From positions 81,476 through 145,475 of the forward strand of contig JALONM010000005.1 in the NCBI GenBank assembly GCA_025454925.1: 64,000 nucleotides of DNA, given 5' to 3'. The notes under the pieces were generated by a model, which was given only the letters and a program-made list of their open reading frames with translations, made no database searches and was not told where the DNA came from. Made by a program: the position numbers and the translations under genes. Below, piece after piece: positions 1 through 8,325 of the stretch. Within the stretch, counting starts at the first letter, position 1; each line of letters starts with the position of its first letter. The DNA is from Cytophagaceae bacterium. GTDB lineage: Bacteria > Bacteroidota > Bacteroidia > Cytophagales > Cytophagaceae.

Positions 1-372
1 ACTATATTTCATGGCTTTAAATCCGGAAGGAATGTGTACCTCCGGGAATGGCACTTCCAGACAGCGCACTGATTCGCATTGAAGACATTTGAAATGCACA
101 TGATGGTCATTGTGATTATGATGGTGCTCCTCATGCTTGCATAATGCAAAACTTGGATTCCCATTGCTATCAGGTATTTTATGAATGAGACCATGTTCCT
201 CAAACATTCCCAAAATGCGATACAAGGTAACCCTGTCGAAGCTATCGCCCAATTCCTTCAGCAAAGCAGCATTGGACCATACTTTATTCCCAGATTGAAA
301 TAATTCCAGCACAGCCATACGGGTATTGGTAGATTTTAACCCATGGCTGCGTAAAAGTTCTTCCAAATTCAT
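1..372 (-). CDS. Fur-family metalloregulator (partial, C-terminus off window)
   Basis: Only the first 124 residues are visible; the gene runs off the left edge. It starts at the ATG at 372. The winged-helix half carries the typical recognition helix 'SFDRVTLYRIL' (about residues 44-54). A histidine-rich stretch (about 80-93, 'HEEHHHNHNDHHVHF') and a CxxC pair (C96, C99) form the expected metal-binding hinge of the Fur superfamily. Such proteins are dimeric repressors sensing Fe, Zn, Mn or peroxide. The CxxC and His-rich loop fit a zinc-type (Zur-like) member as well as Fur, and the metal cannot be decided here. A 14-base perfect palindrome lies 20 bases upstream of the start and may be an autoregulatory operator. 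It is divergent from the chitinase-like gene at 738. Family assignment is secure; specificity is not. Confidence 0.88.
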   Translation of the reverse strand, partial: MNLEELLRSHGLKSTNTRMAVLELFQSGNKVWSNAALLKELGDSFDRVTLYRILGMFEEHGLIHKIPDSNGNPSFALCKHEEHHHNHNDHHVHFKCLQCESVRCLEVPFPEVHIPSGFKAMKYS

Positions 373-392
373 TTCGTTGATTTTTTCCAGTA

Positions 393-406
393 GCGAATAT
401 ATTCGC
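393..406. promoter_or_regulatory. Perfect 14-bp palindrome upstream of the Fur-family gene
   Basis: GCGAATATATTCGC reads identically on both strands and ends 20 bases before the regulator's start codon, where a self-repressing operator would lie. Operators of the Fur superfamily are AT-rich inverted repeats. Binding is an inference; only the palindrome and its position are seen. Confidence 0.45.
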
Positions 407-737
407 CGTTTATCAATATAGCTATTTTTTTATCCCGGAAGAAGGTATAAAAATTTACCGACCATCTCTTTCTATCTAACCCTGAAAACTCGGATCTCTT
501 CCACATAACCAACAAGGAAAATTATTCTATATACCTAGCTTCAGAAACCTTGCATTCAGGTGCCATATGCGGATAGCATTTAGAAAGCAATGTCTTGAAA
601 ATGAATTGGTACAGAAATATCGTACCGCTACAATCCAACAGGTAATGCGACGCAGGAACCATGGATTTACATTGTTTAACCTGACAATAATAGGATTTTA
701 ATAAAAAGTTTAATTCCCTTGACGAAACGAGAACTAT
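407..737. other. Intergenic region between divergent Fur-family and GH18 genes
   Basis: AT-rich spacer holding the upstream regions of both divergent genes. No clear TTTG/TAnnTTTG promoter pair, small gene or RNA was found in it. Confidence 0.5.
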
Positions 738-1931
738 ATGCGTGCATGTATAATCATAGTGTCCATTCTTGCGATGGCCACCCAAGTGTCGGGGCAGTCC
801 TCTTTTAAAGTAGTGGGGTATGTGGCAAATTGGATTAATCTGAATACATTTTCTAATACTTTTGATTTCAACAAAGTTACACACCTTAACCTTGCCTTTA
901 AAAATCCGAATGCTGCGGGTGTATTCCCATCCATGACCCTTGGAGAAAAAAACCTGGTAACCAAGGCTCATCAGCAAGGAGTAAAGGTGTTATTGGCCAT
1001 TGGTGGAGGAACCGTTTCGGGAGATGCCAGCTGGATAGCCCGGTACGACGATCTTATGTCGAGCACCAAGGTAAGCGGTTTTGCTGGATCGCTTACCCGG
1101 TATTGCGTTGCCAACCAACTCGACGGCATTGATGTGGACTTGGAAGGAAATGCAATAGATGAAAACCTTTATGGCCCTTTCATCGAAGAACTTTACGATT
1201 CCTTAAAAAAAGAAAATAAATTATTGACCTGCGCCTTGTCTCAGGGATATGGAGGTAACAAAGTACCCTCCTATACCTTTTACTTTTTCGACTGGATAAA
1301 TATCATGGCCTACGATGCTACTGGACCTTGGGGATCGGAAGGTCATCATTCAAGCTATGCCTTTGCTGTTTCTAATCTCAATTATTGGAAAAACCGGGGA
1401 TTACCGGCAAGCAAATGCATTCTGGGACTTCCCTTTTATGGGTATGGTTTTGGAGCGGCGTTTAATACCGGAGGCTATACCTACAAAGATCTTGTAGCAA
1501 CCTACCCTGGGGCCGCAGAGAAAGACACCATTGGTGCTACTATTTATTACAATGGGAAACCGAACATCCGGAGGAAAACCGAATTGGCCATGAATCAGGC
1601 TGGCGGAGTAATGATTTGGGAACTTTCACAAGATGCTTCGGGCGAAAATTCTTTACTTTCGGTCATTGCGGCCACAACGATGCTGAGCAGTACTGCAGAG
1701 TATCGCGAATCGTTTTCCTGGATGATTTATCCGCAACCAGCCCAGGATTATATCCGGGTGCAAACTTCGCAAGCAAATTATTCAGTAGAACTCTGGAATG
1801 TCATGGGAGAGCTTGTATGGAGCGGCAAGCAAAGTGAAGAGATTCCTGTGCAACCATTGCCGGCAGGTACATACGTGCTGGTACTGGTCACTGAAACAGA
1901 ACGCCACAGCCGTCGAATTGCCGTGCAATAA
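738..1931 (+). CDS. GH18 chitinase-like glycosidase with T9SS sorting domain
   Basis: A 397-residue secreted enzyme. A signal peptide (about residues 1-20, ending 'QVSGQ') is followed by a glycoside hydrolase 18 barrel. The GH18 catalytic signature DGIDVDLE lies at residues 129-136, with E136 the expected acid/base, and 'KVLLAIGGG' is the typical preceding strand. GH18 enzymes cleave chitin or related beta-1,4-GlcNAc glycans by substrate-assisted catalysis; some family members (endo-beta-N-acetylglucosaminidases) act on glycoproteins instead. The last 75 or so residues ('WMIYPQPAQDYIRVQ' to 'AGTYVLVLVTE') form a type A T9SS C-terminal sorting domain, so the protein is predicted to cross the outer membrane and be released or surface-anchored. 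It has no carbohydrate-binding module. It stands alone, convergent with the Ppx gene. Confidence 0.9.
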   Translation: MRACIIIVSILAMATQVSGQSSFKVVGYVANWINLNTFSNTFDFNKVTHLNLAFKNPNAAGVFPSMTLGEKNLVTKAHQQGVKVLLAIGGGTVSGDASWIARYDDLMSSTKVSGFAGSLTRYCVANQLDGIDVDLEGNAIDENLYGPFIEELYDSLKKENKLLTCALSQGYGGNKVPSYTFYFFDWINIMAYDATGPWGSEGHHSSYAFAVSNLNYWKNRGLPASKCILGLPFYGYGFGAAFNTGGYTYKDLVATYPGAAEKDTIGATIYYNGKPNIRRKTELAMNQAGGVMIWELSQDASGENSLLSVIAATTMLSSTAEYRESFSWMIYPQPAQDYIRVQTSQANYSVELWNVMGELVWSGKQSEEIPVQPLPAGTYVLVLVTETERHSRRIAVQ

Positions 1932-1960
1932 AGCAGGTATTCATTAGCCTGCCCCAGCAC

Positions 1961-2914
1961 CTAGGTCTTGGGAGGCAAGGTATTCAATGCCCCTTCTTTC
2001 AATGCATAACGACAAGCCTGGAGTTGTGAAAATGAACCTATACGCAGCAATACATCGATCAATTGTACCGCCACCACTATCATATCGACCCGCAAGGGGA
2101 TCATTCCCGGAATAGCCAACCGTTCAGTTTTGTTTTTTTGCAGAAGTTCTTGCTTCATACGTTGAAAGGACTTCATATCGAGCTCATGAAAGGTACGATC
2201 CAACAACGAATACGAAAATTTTCGGTACGCCAATTCCATTTCGATCAGCGTATCGAAGGCCCCGGAAGAGCCTACCAGCGCGACTGGGCGATATGGAGTA
2301 AGTGCCTCCTGCAAGGGCTTCAGTTCCATTATAAGATACCGTTCCAGGCGTTGCATTTCTTCCGGCATCATGGGATCATGTGCCTGAAATTTTTCCATCA
2401 GGCGCAACCCTCCGATTTCAAAACTTCTTTTCCAAAAAATTTCCTGGGAAGTACCAATGATAAATTCTACGCTGCCCCCTCCTATGTCTACCACCAAGGA
2501 CGGCTGAGAAGAAAGTACCCCCGAAGCTTTCACTCCTTCGTAAATCAAGGCAGCCTCTTCTTCCCCCTGAATAATACGGACCTCAAAATTTGTTCGTTCC
2601 TGAATAAGATCGGCCAGGTGTTGACCATTTTTTGCCGATCGCATAGCCGATGTTCCTATAGCAAGGCAGCGTTGCACCTTCCAGGTTTGGCAAGTATGGT
2701 TAAATTCCTCCATGCAATGCAGCGCTCGTTGCATGGCCTCCTCTGTTATGTGTCCTTTTTCTATTCCACCTTTCCCCAATCCTACAAATACTTTTTCATC
2801 TACCACCACCTGAAATGGATTACCCGGTTTGGCGATGAGCAAATGAAAGGTATTGGTGCCCAAATCGGCAATGGCTATGAAGCCTTCAGGATGATGTTCT
2901 TCGCGCATATACAT
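1961..2914 (-). CDS. Ppx/GppA exopolyphosphatase-family protein
   Basis: Ppx/GppA proteins of the actin-like ATPase superfamily remove phosphate from inorganic polyphosphate or from pppGpp. The N-terminal phosphate loop 'DLGTNTFHLL', the 'GTSAMRSAKN' segment, the second phosphate loop 'DIGGGSVEF' and 'GSSGAFDTL' are all present and in order. At 317 residues it is the short two-lobe form, without the C-terminal HD-like extension of E. coli Ppx. I chose the ATG at 2914 (MYMREEHH...) because the reading frame further upstream does not look like this family; 2908 is an alternative. It is convergent with the GH18 gene and divergent from the carboxylase gene at 3175. Whether the substrate is polyphosphate or pppGpp cannot be told from sequence. 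Confidence 0.88.
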   Translation of the reverse strand: MYMREEHHPEGFIAIADLGTNTFHLLIAKPGNPFQVVVDEKVFVGLGKGGIEKGHITEEAMQRALHCMEEFNHTCQTWKVQRCLAIGTSAMRSAKNGQHLADLIQERTNFEVRIIQGEEEAALIYEGVKASGVLSSQPSLVVDIGGGSVEFIIGTSQEIFWKRSFEIGGLRLMEKFQAHDPMMPEEMQRLERYLIMELKPLQEALTPYRPVALVGSSGAFDTLIEMELAYRKFSYSLLDRTFHELDMKSFQRMKQELLQKNKTERLAIPGMIPLRVDMIVVAVQLIDVLLRIGSFSQLQACRYALKEGALNTLPPKT

Positions 2915-3174
2915 CGAATTATATTGGTATTGGCAGTATGCCAACGTATGTATAAAAGTAAGCAAAATCTCCGGCTCCGCCGTGTTGCAGCCATTTTACA
3001 AAAGCCGGCACAAATCTCCCGTAGGACGATCTATAAAAAGGCTACTTGCTTGTTCACACAGGCCAGCCATAAGAACAATGCTGGAATACCCTCCTTCTAT
3101 TTGTCTATAGTAAGGTGTGGGCATTTGTATACCAGAGAAATATCCTTATCATTGAGTATACAATTGAAAACAGT

Positions 3175-4713
3175 ATGAACACTTCAGAGAAGCTTCAACT
3201 ATTGCAAGATAAAAATTCGCAAGCAGAGGCCGGTGGCGGAGCAGAGCGATTGGAGGCACAACATCAAAAGGGAAAGCTTAGTGCACGCGAGCGTTTGCAA
3301 CTTTTGCTCGACAGCAACACCTTTCAGGAGATAGGAAAATTTGTTACCTCGCACCATTCCGAAATGGAAGATTTTTTAGGTGACGGCGTGGTAACGGGCT
3401 ATGGGGCGGTGCACGGGAGATTGGTATATGTATATTCTCAGGACTTTACCGTTTACGGAGGATCGTTGTCGGCGGCGCATGCCGAAAAAATTTGTCGCCT
3501 GTTAGATTTGGCGATGAAAAACGGCGCCCCCGTGATCGGACTCAACGACTCCGGCGGTGCGCGCATTCAAGAGGGTGTGGTATCGCTCGGAGGCTATGCC
3601 GATATTTTTTATCGCAACACCCGTGCTTCGGGAGTTATCCCGCAGCTATCGCTGATCATGGGCCCCTGCGCCGGAGGAGCGGTATATTCTCCCGCCCTTA
3701 CGGATTTCATTATCATGGTAGAGAACACCAGTTATATGTTTGTGACGGGACCCCAAGTGGTAAAAACCGTTACCCACGAAGAAGTGAGTGCCGAGGCACT
3801 GGGTGGAGCCACTGCGCATGCCAGCAAAAGCGGCATCGCACACTTTACCCGCGCCAACGATGCCGAAGCTATTGCCTTGATGCGAAGACTGCTGACCTAC
3901 CTGCCGCAAAATTGCGAAGATGAAACACCGGCCGTTCCCTACAACGCTGGTTCCGATGAGATAAGACCCGCCCTCAATCAAATCATTCCGGATCTTGCCA
4001 CTCAGCCCTACGATATGAAAGAGGTGATTCATGAATTGCTGGATAGAGAAAGTTTTCTGGAAGTACATGCGGATTTTGCGTCTAACATGGTAGTAGGTTT
4101 TGGAAGACTTGCGGGGAAATCCATCGGCATTGTCGCCAACCAGCCTTCTGTATTGGCGGGCGTACTCGATATACAAGCCAGCACCAAGGCCGCGCGTTTT
4201 GTGCGCTTTTGTGATTGTTTCCGAATTCCTTTGGTAGTGCTGGTGGATGTGCCGGGCTTCTTACCCGGAACACAACAGGAATGGGGCGGGATCATCAGCC
4301 ATGGGGCAAAACTTCTTTATGCATTTTCTGAAGCCACCGTACCCAGAGTAACCGTTATTACACGCAAGGCTTATGGCGGAGCCTACGATGTAATGAACAG
4401 CAAACACATTGGTGCCGACCTTAACTTTGCCTGGCCAACCGCCGAAATTGCTGTGATGGGTGCCAAAGGCGCTGCTGAAATCATTTACCGGAGAGAAATA
4501 CAACACGCGTCCAATCCGGAAGCCAAACTGCAGGAAAAAATAGAGGAATACAATGAAAAGTTTGCCAACCCCTACGACGCGGCCTCCCATGGCTATATCG
4601 ACGAAGTAATTCAACCGAGCCTTACTCGCATGAAGCTGATTCAATCACTGGAAATGTTACAAAACAAAAACGATCACTTACCTAAAAAGAAACACGGAAA
4701 CATTCCTTTATAA
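3175..4713 (+). CDS. Acyl-CoA (propionyl/methylmalonyl-type) carboxylase beta subunit
   Basis: The 512-residue carboxyltransferase subunit of a biotin-dependent acyl-CoA carboxylase moves CO2 from carboxybiotin to acyl-CoA, usually propionyl-CoA. Two crotonase-like halves are visible: the N-terminal half with 'LNDSGGARIQEGV' and 'GPCAGGAVYSPA' (oxyanion-hole glycines), the C-terminal half with 'VDVPGFLPGTQQEWGG' and 'KAYGGAYDVM'. Length and motifs match the PccB family throughout. The start at 3175 (MNTSEK...) lies at the family's usual N-terminus; an in-frame extension upstream has no family resemblance. The biotin carboxylase/carrier subunit is not in this window. A small secreted protein gene follows after 2 bases and is probably co-transcribed. 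Confidence 0.93.
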   Translation: MNTSEKLQLLQDKNSQAEAGGGAERLEAQHQKGKLSARERLQLLLDSNTFQEIGKFVTSHHSEMEDFLGDGVVTGYGAVHGRLVYVYSQDFTVYGGSLSAAHAEKICRLLDLAMKNGAPVIGLNDSGGARIQEGVVSLGGYADIFYRNTRASGVIPQLSLIMGPCAGGAVYSPALTDFIIMVENTSYMFVTGPQVVKTVTHEEVSAEALGGATAHASKSGIAHFTRANDAEAIALMRRLLTYLPQNCEDETPAVPYNAGSDEIRPALNQIIPDLATQPYDMKEVIHELLDRESFLEVHADFASNMVVGFGRLAGKSIGIVANQPSVLAGVLDIQASTKAARFVRFCDCFRIPLVVLVDVPGFLPGTQQEWGGIISHGAKLLYAFSEATVPRVTVITRKAYGGAYDVMNSKHIGADLNFAWPTAEIAVMGAKGAAEIIYRREIQHASNPEAKLQEKIEEYNEKFANPYDAASHGYIDEVIQPSLTRMKLIQSLEMLQNKNDHLPKKKHGNIPL

Positions 4714-4715
4714 GT

Positions 4716-5177
4716 ATGAAAAAAATCCTTTTCCTCGGTCTGATGAGCTTAGTCAGCGTAGCTTCAATTGCTCAAACGCTTGTACAACGTTTTGATTTTT
4801 ACAACATCGAACACTACGAGAATGGCAACGTGAAAGCTTTGTTAAGTGCCTTGGAAAATGGCAACATCAGCACCCTGGCTGAAAATCTTGCCGATACCAA
4901 TGGGGTGGACCTGGAACTGGTAAAACAAACCTGCAGCCGCAACTTCAGCGTTTTGCGCTGGAGCCAAGAAGAACACATCCGTCACGTGCATCAACCCGGT
5001 GTAAATCCGGCGAATGGGCAATACTGGATTGAACGCACTTATTATGCTAGCGAAGGTAAATCCTACCCTCACCTGCTACAGGTTCGATTGGTCATGGACC
5101 GATACTATCGAATCAAGAATGTGTTATTTTTTGAAAACGAAAAAATCATCCGACGCGAAGTACTTTTGCGCCGATAA
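4716..5177 (+). CDS. Small secreted protein of unknown function
   Basis: I do not recognise a family. The 153-residue product begins with a clear signal peptide (MKKILFLGLMSLVSVASIAQ) and lacks further membrane segments and a lipobox, so it is probably periplasmic. It contains one cysteine in the mature part. It starts 2 bases after the carboxylase stop codon, which suggests a shared transcript, and is convergent with ytxJ, whose stop codon lies about 10 bases away. No catalytic motif is seen. Confidence 0.7.
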   Translation: MKKILFLGLMSLVSVASIAQTLVQRFDFYNIEHYENGNVKALLSALENGNISTLAENLADTNGVDLELVKQTCSRNFSVLRWSQEEHIRHVHQPGVNPANGQYWIERTYYASEGKSYPHLLQVRLVMDRYYRIKNVLFFENEKIIRREVLLRR

Positions 5178-5186
5178 GCAAACCTC

Positions 5187-5528
5187 TCAGGAATTCAACA
5201 CCTCTTTGAGTTCCTGATACTGAATATCGAAATGTGATTGATGATAGACGCAGCGACCTTGACGGATCACAAGCACCTGCGGCGATTGATGCTCTACATA
5301 AAACATGGTAGCAATTTTATTGGAAATACTCCGGTACGCCAAGAGATCGAGGTAATAGGCATCTACCTGCTTAAAATCTTCGGCGCTCCACTTGCGCTCC
5401 AGGCGGTCGAGCGCCGCTCCTGATATACTACAGCGTGTGCTGTGTTTGTAAATCACGACCGTTTTTGCCGCAGAATCTTGCTTTATTTTTTCGAGCGTAG
5501 ATTCTTCTGTTAACTCTATCCAATCCAT
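5187..5528 (-). CDS. ytxJ: YtxJ-type monothiol bacilliredoxin-like protein (DUF2847)
   Basis: A 113-residue thioredoxin-fold protein with the YtxJ signature 'YKHSTRCSISGAAL' (about residues 27-40): a single active-site cysteine where thioredoxins have CxxC. In Firmicutes and many Bacteroidota this family goes with bacillithiol and is thought to remove bacillithiol from protein thiols. No signal peptide is present, so it acts in the cytoplasm. No bacillithiol synthesis gene lies in the window. The family call is firm and the redox role is from family knowledge. It ends close to the convergent secreted-protein gene. Confidence 0.87.
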   Translation of the reverse strand: MDWIELTEESTLEKIKQDSAAKTVVIYKHSTRCSISGAALDRLERKWSAEDFKQVDAYYLDLLAYRSISNKIATMFYVEHQSPQVLVIRQGRCVYHQSHFDIQYQELKEVLNS

Positions 5529-5599
5529 TTAGCAACATTTAGTAAGAATTCAACCTCGTGAATTCTTTTCTACAACAACTACCAAGCGGCTAAAGTTCC

Positions 5600-6913
5600 T
5601 TATTTGCCTGCACGTACTTTTTCGAAGCCTCTGGCAGCTTCAAACTGAGGCTTAATTACCACTTTGCCTTTAGCGTTGATATAGCCATAGTATTTACCTA
5701 ATTTTACCGGAGCCAATCCGTTTGAGAAATTTCCTGCATCGTCAAATTTAGGTTTAATTAAAAAACTTCCATCGGGACGAATGTAGCCGTACTTAATTTT
5801 AGAACCTTTCATGACCGACACCACCGCTATTCCATTGGAAAAACTCATGGCATTCTGAAACTGTGGTTCAATTACTACCTTACCGCTGCGATCAATAAAA
5901 CCATACTTGCCATCTATCTGAACGGCAGCCATTCCTTCTTTATAACTTTGCACATAGCCGAATTTTCGGTTGAATACGAATTTGCCTGTTGTATCGACGA
6001 AGGCGCTCTTAGCCGTTATGGATTTGGCATTGAAGGTAATGGCGGCAAAGCCTTCTGAAAATTCCTCCACCCCATCGTAAATGGGAAGCAAAATAATTTT
6101 ACCTTCTTTGTTAATGATACCAAAGGTTCCGTCGTCGGATTTTATTTCCGAAAATCCTTTTATAAATTTTAGCGGCTGATAGCCAATCCCTGTAAGCTCA
6201 ATCAATTCCAAGCCCTTTGTATCGATCAGAAAAATTTTACCATCGCGGATGGCAGAGGAAATGCCTTCGTTGAAACCTGAGGCTTTCAGGTACTTGGCAG
6301 GGATTTGCAAATTCCCCTCTGTATTCATAAAGCCCAATTTATATTCGCTGGTAGTAGCAGCGTCGTTGGGAACCAGCACTTGCAGCACTCCTTCGTGAAA
6401 GAAGGGATAATCGAGGGAGGCGCCGAGGGTTTTGCGCCAGTAATATTGAAAAGGAATTTTTATTGTTCCTTCGCGATTGACAAAAGCAACCCGGTTGTCT
6501 TTCACGAGTGCCGCCAATCCTTCCGGTCCAAAATTTCCAGTCAGGTCGTATTCTGGCTTAACCAAGAAATTTCCACTTACATCAATAATGCCCCATTTTT
6601 TTCCAATGGCTACCGCCGCATAGCCATACTGGAAGCGCAATGCCTGATCGAACTGATGCGGAATGACAATGGAACCTTGGAGGTCGGCATACCCATATTT
6701 TTTATCCTTGAGCGAAATAGCCCGTTTATCTTCAAAACTGATGTAATCAGCCTGACTGGGGAATTCGCTTAATATAAATGCTCCTTGTTTGTTCACGCAC
6801 TTCCATACACCCTGGTGTAAAACGGGGGCATATTCTATCACATCCTGAGCACGCAATGTCACTGACACTACCATGCTAGCAATCAAGGCGAAGGCGGCCA
6901 CTACTTGTTTCAT
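5600..6913 (-). CDS. Secreted WG-repeat protein
   Basis: A 437-residue protein with an N-terminal signal peptide (about residues 1-22, ending 'TLRAQ'). The rest is around ten WG repeats, each reading roughly 'GKYGYIDxxGKxVIxPQFxxAxxFxxGxAxV'. Examples are 'KKWGIIDVSGNFLVKPEYD' and 'KYGFIDRSGKVVIEPQFQ'. WG repeats are short beta units assumed to stack into a repeat scaffold; no enzymatic activity is established for them. The mature protein is probably periplasmic or on the outer membrane. There is no T9SS domain. The gene stands alone with a repeat-rich noncoding stretch upstream (6914-7458). Confidence 0.88.
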   Translation of the reverse strand: MKQVVAAFALIASMVVSVTLRAQDVIEYAPVLHQGVWKCVNKQGAFILSEFPSQADYISFEDKRAISLKDKKYGYADLQGSIVIPHQFDQALRFQYGYAAVAIGKKWGIIDVSGNFLVKPEYDLTGNFGPEGLAALVKDNRVAFVNREGTIKIPFQYYWRKTLGASLDYPFFHEGVLQVLVPNDAATTSEYKLGFMNTEGNLQIPAKYLKASGFNEGISSAIRDGKIFLIDTKGLELIELTGIGYQPLKFIKGFSEIKSDDGTFGIINKEGKIILLPIYDGVEEFSEGFAAITFNAKSITAKSAFVDTTGKFVFNRKFGYVQSYKEGMAAVQIDGKYGFIDRSGKVVIEPQFQNAMSFSNGIAVVSVMKGSKIKYGYIRPDGSFLIKPKFDDAGNFSNGLAPVKLGKYYGYINAKGKVVIKPQFEAARGFEKVRAGK

Positions 6914-7090
6914 ACAATGATTGTTTTATTTTTCCTTTTATGTTTCCTGCTAAAGTCAACTGTATAGCACACCTGATTTGAGCGTTGGAATATACTAATT
7001 TGGTTTGATAGTAAAAATCAATGATTGGCTGGAATTAACATGGATTGCATCTGTTGAACATGAAAAGGTATATTGCAGGTTGCGGGGATG

Positions 7091-7158
7091 ACCGGCCATG
7101 AATCTACGATCCATAAATTTTTTCCATCGTGCGCTTCGCTTCAATATAGAAAAACCGG
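7091..7158. repeat. Structured intergenic repeat, family 2 (short copy)
   Basis: Begins with ACCGGCCATGAATCTACGAT, contains 'GTGCGCTTCGCTTC' and ends at CCGG. The same blocks recur at 39421-39494, 61498-61563 and, diverged and inverted, near 29222. It lies about 75 bases before a family 1 repeat, the same pairing as at 29 and 39 kb. Confidence 0.7.
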
Positions 7159-7234
7159 TTTAAAATAGCCGGATTAGCCTTGATTATAGCTCCCTTTACG
7201 CGAGAAATTCAGTTTTTCAGTTCGACCATTTTTC

Positions 7235-7355
7235 GCGTGAGGGATAGAGCGTAAAGCCCGCAGTGGTGGCGTTCATAGCGCCACCACGAGGACTTGCAGC
7301 GATAGCCCGACCCAAGTGCCGTGGCGCCTTTGGCGCCACCACGCAGGGGCACGCC
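7235..7355 (+). repeat. Structured intergenic repeat, family 1, copy A (121 nt)
   Basis: Opens with GCGTGAGGGATAGAGCG, contains GCAGCGATAGCCCGACCC and closes with GGGGCACGCC, so the ends can pair (GCGTG with CACGC). Between the conserved blocks sit two hairpins; the second contains the 17-base palindrome TGGCGCC-TTT-GGCGCCA at 7322-7338. Further copies lie at 14839, 29376, 39139 and 39613. I believe similar elements are common between genes in Bacteroidota, but I cannot check this. Confidence 0.8.
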
Positions 7356-7458
7356 ATAATGGAAGTCTTGAATTTGAGTATGAAGGGAGAAAAATCAGGA
7401 TTTAAAAGTGGTAGCCGAACTTATAGGAATCAATTTGCAAGAGTGGTAATAAAAAATA

Positions 7459-8271
7459 TTATTCGTTTAATTTTTTATTCATCTCTCCTACCACCACATC
7501 CATTTCGCGGGCGGCCTCCAACAATTTGTGCTGTATGTTTTTTTGCTCTTCGGGATTTTTTTCTTCTTTCAGCAATTCCAGCAATCCCATGATGCGCGCC
7601 AAGGGTCCGCGCACTTTGTGGGAATTCATATAGGCATATTGATTGAGTTGAATATTGCGTTCCATAAGCTCGGAGGTGCGCTGGGAAACGGTTTTCTCCA
7701 GGGAATCGTTCAGCGCTTCGATATGACTTTCATAAAACTTATTGATGCTCACAAGTGCCAGCACGCACAAATTAATGAGCAGGTACATAATCGTGTAAGC
7801 GGTAATGAAGGAGACTGAGCCTAAAATTTTCAAATTGGTTTCCGAAAGCACTTTGCCGGAATTCATTTTAACAGGAATAAAAATCGCAAGAAACAAATGA
7901 AACAGTACCAAGGCAAAGAATAGCTTGCGTTCGCGAACGTAATCGAAAAAAAGGTAAGGAAAAATGGAATAAGCTACGGCCGCCAACGGAAACCAAAAAA
8001 AATGAACCTCGGGCACATCGCCCCAGAGGGTGGGCAAAAGCAAAGAAAATACACCGGGTGAAAGGCACAATATGATTTTGGCAAGCACCAGGTGATTGGA
8101 TCTACTCAGACCATATGCTACCAGCATACAAACCAGGTTGAGGCTCAACCGAAGTATGGTTGTAAAATCTTCAAACAAGATGGTATGTATGACCGCCAGT
8201 ATAGACAGAAAAATCAGAATCTTACTGGTTCGCTGAACGAGCTTGGCGGTGCGTACTTCTAATGGACCCAT
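7459..8271 (-). CDS. Orphan membrane sensor ending after a histidine-kinase DHp-like domain
   Basis: A 270-residue protein with about six membrane-spanning stretches (residues 15-175), a coiled linker (about 180-212) and a dimerisation/phosphoacceptor-like segment 'YMNSHKVRGPLARIMGLLEL' whose H218 is in the position of the autophosphorylated histidine. It stops 50 residues later with no ATP-binding (HATPase) domain. The sequence after the stop is intergenic repeat, so this is either a natural truncation, a receiver for phosphate from another kinase, or a remnant. It lies 54 bases downstream of the AAA+ gene on the same strand. The two DISM proteins at 41-45 kb carry a related 'LRGPxS/A' segment. 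Function is inferred only. Confidence 0.7.
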   Translation of the reverse strand: MGPLEVRTAKLVQRTSKILIFLSILAVIHTILFEDFTTILRLSLNLVCMLVAYGLSRSNHLVLAKIILCLSPGVFSLLLPTLWGDVPEVHFFWFPLAAVAYSIFPYLFFDYVRERKLFFALVLFHLFLAIFIPVKMNSGKVLSETNLKILGSVSFITAYTIMYLLINLCVLALVSINKFYESHIEALNDSLEKTVSQRTSELMERNIQLNQYAYMNSHKVRGPLARIMGLLELLKEEKNPEEQKNIQHKLLEAAREMDVVVGEMNKKLNE

Positions 8272-8325
8272 GGTCGAAAAAAACAGTCACTGACCAATAA
8301 TGGGCCAGTGACCAATGATGACTAC

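Noticed and set aside
522..977. 151-residue minus-strand open frame overlapping the GH18 gene
   Set aside because: Shadow frame across the GH18 start; no recognisable domain.
2063..3178. 371-residue plus-strand open frame opposite the Ppx gene
   Set aside because: Antisense shadow of the Ppx/GppA coding sequence; no family match and His/Phe-rich composition.
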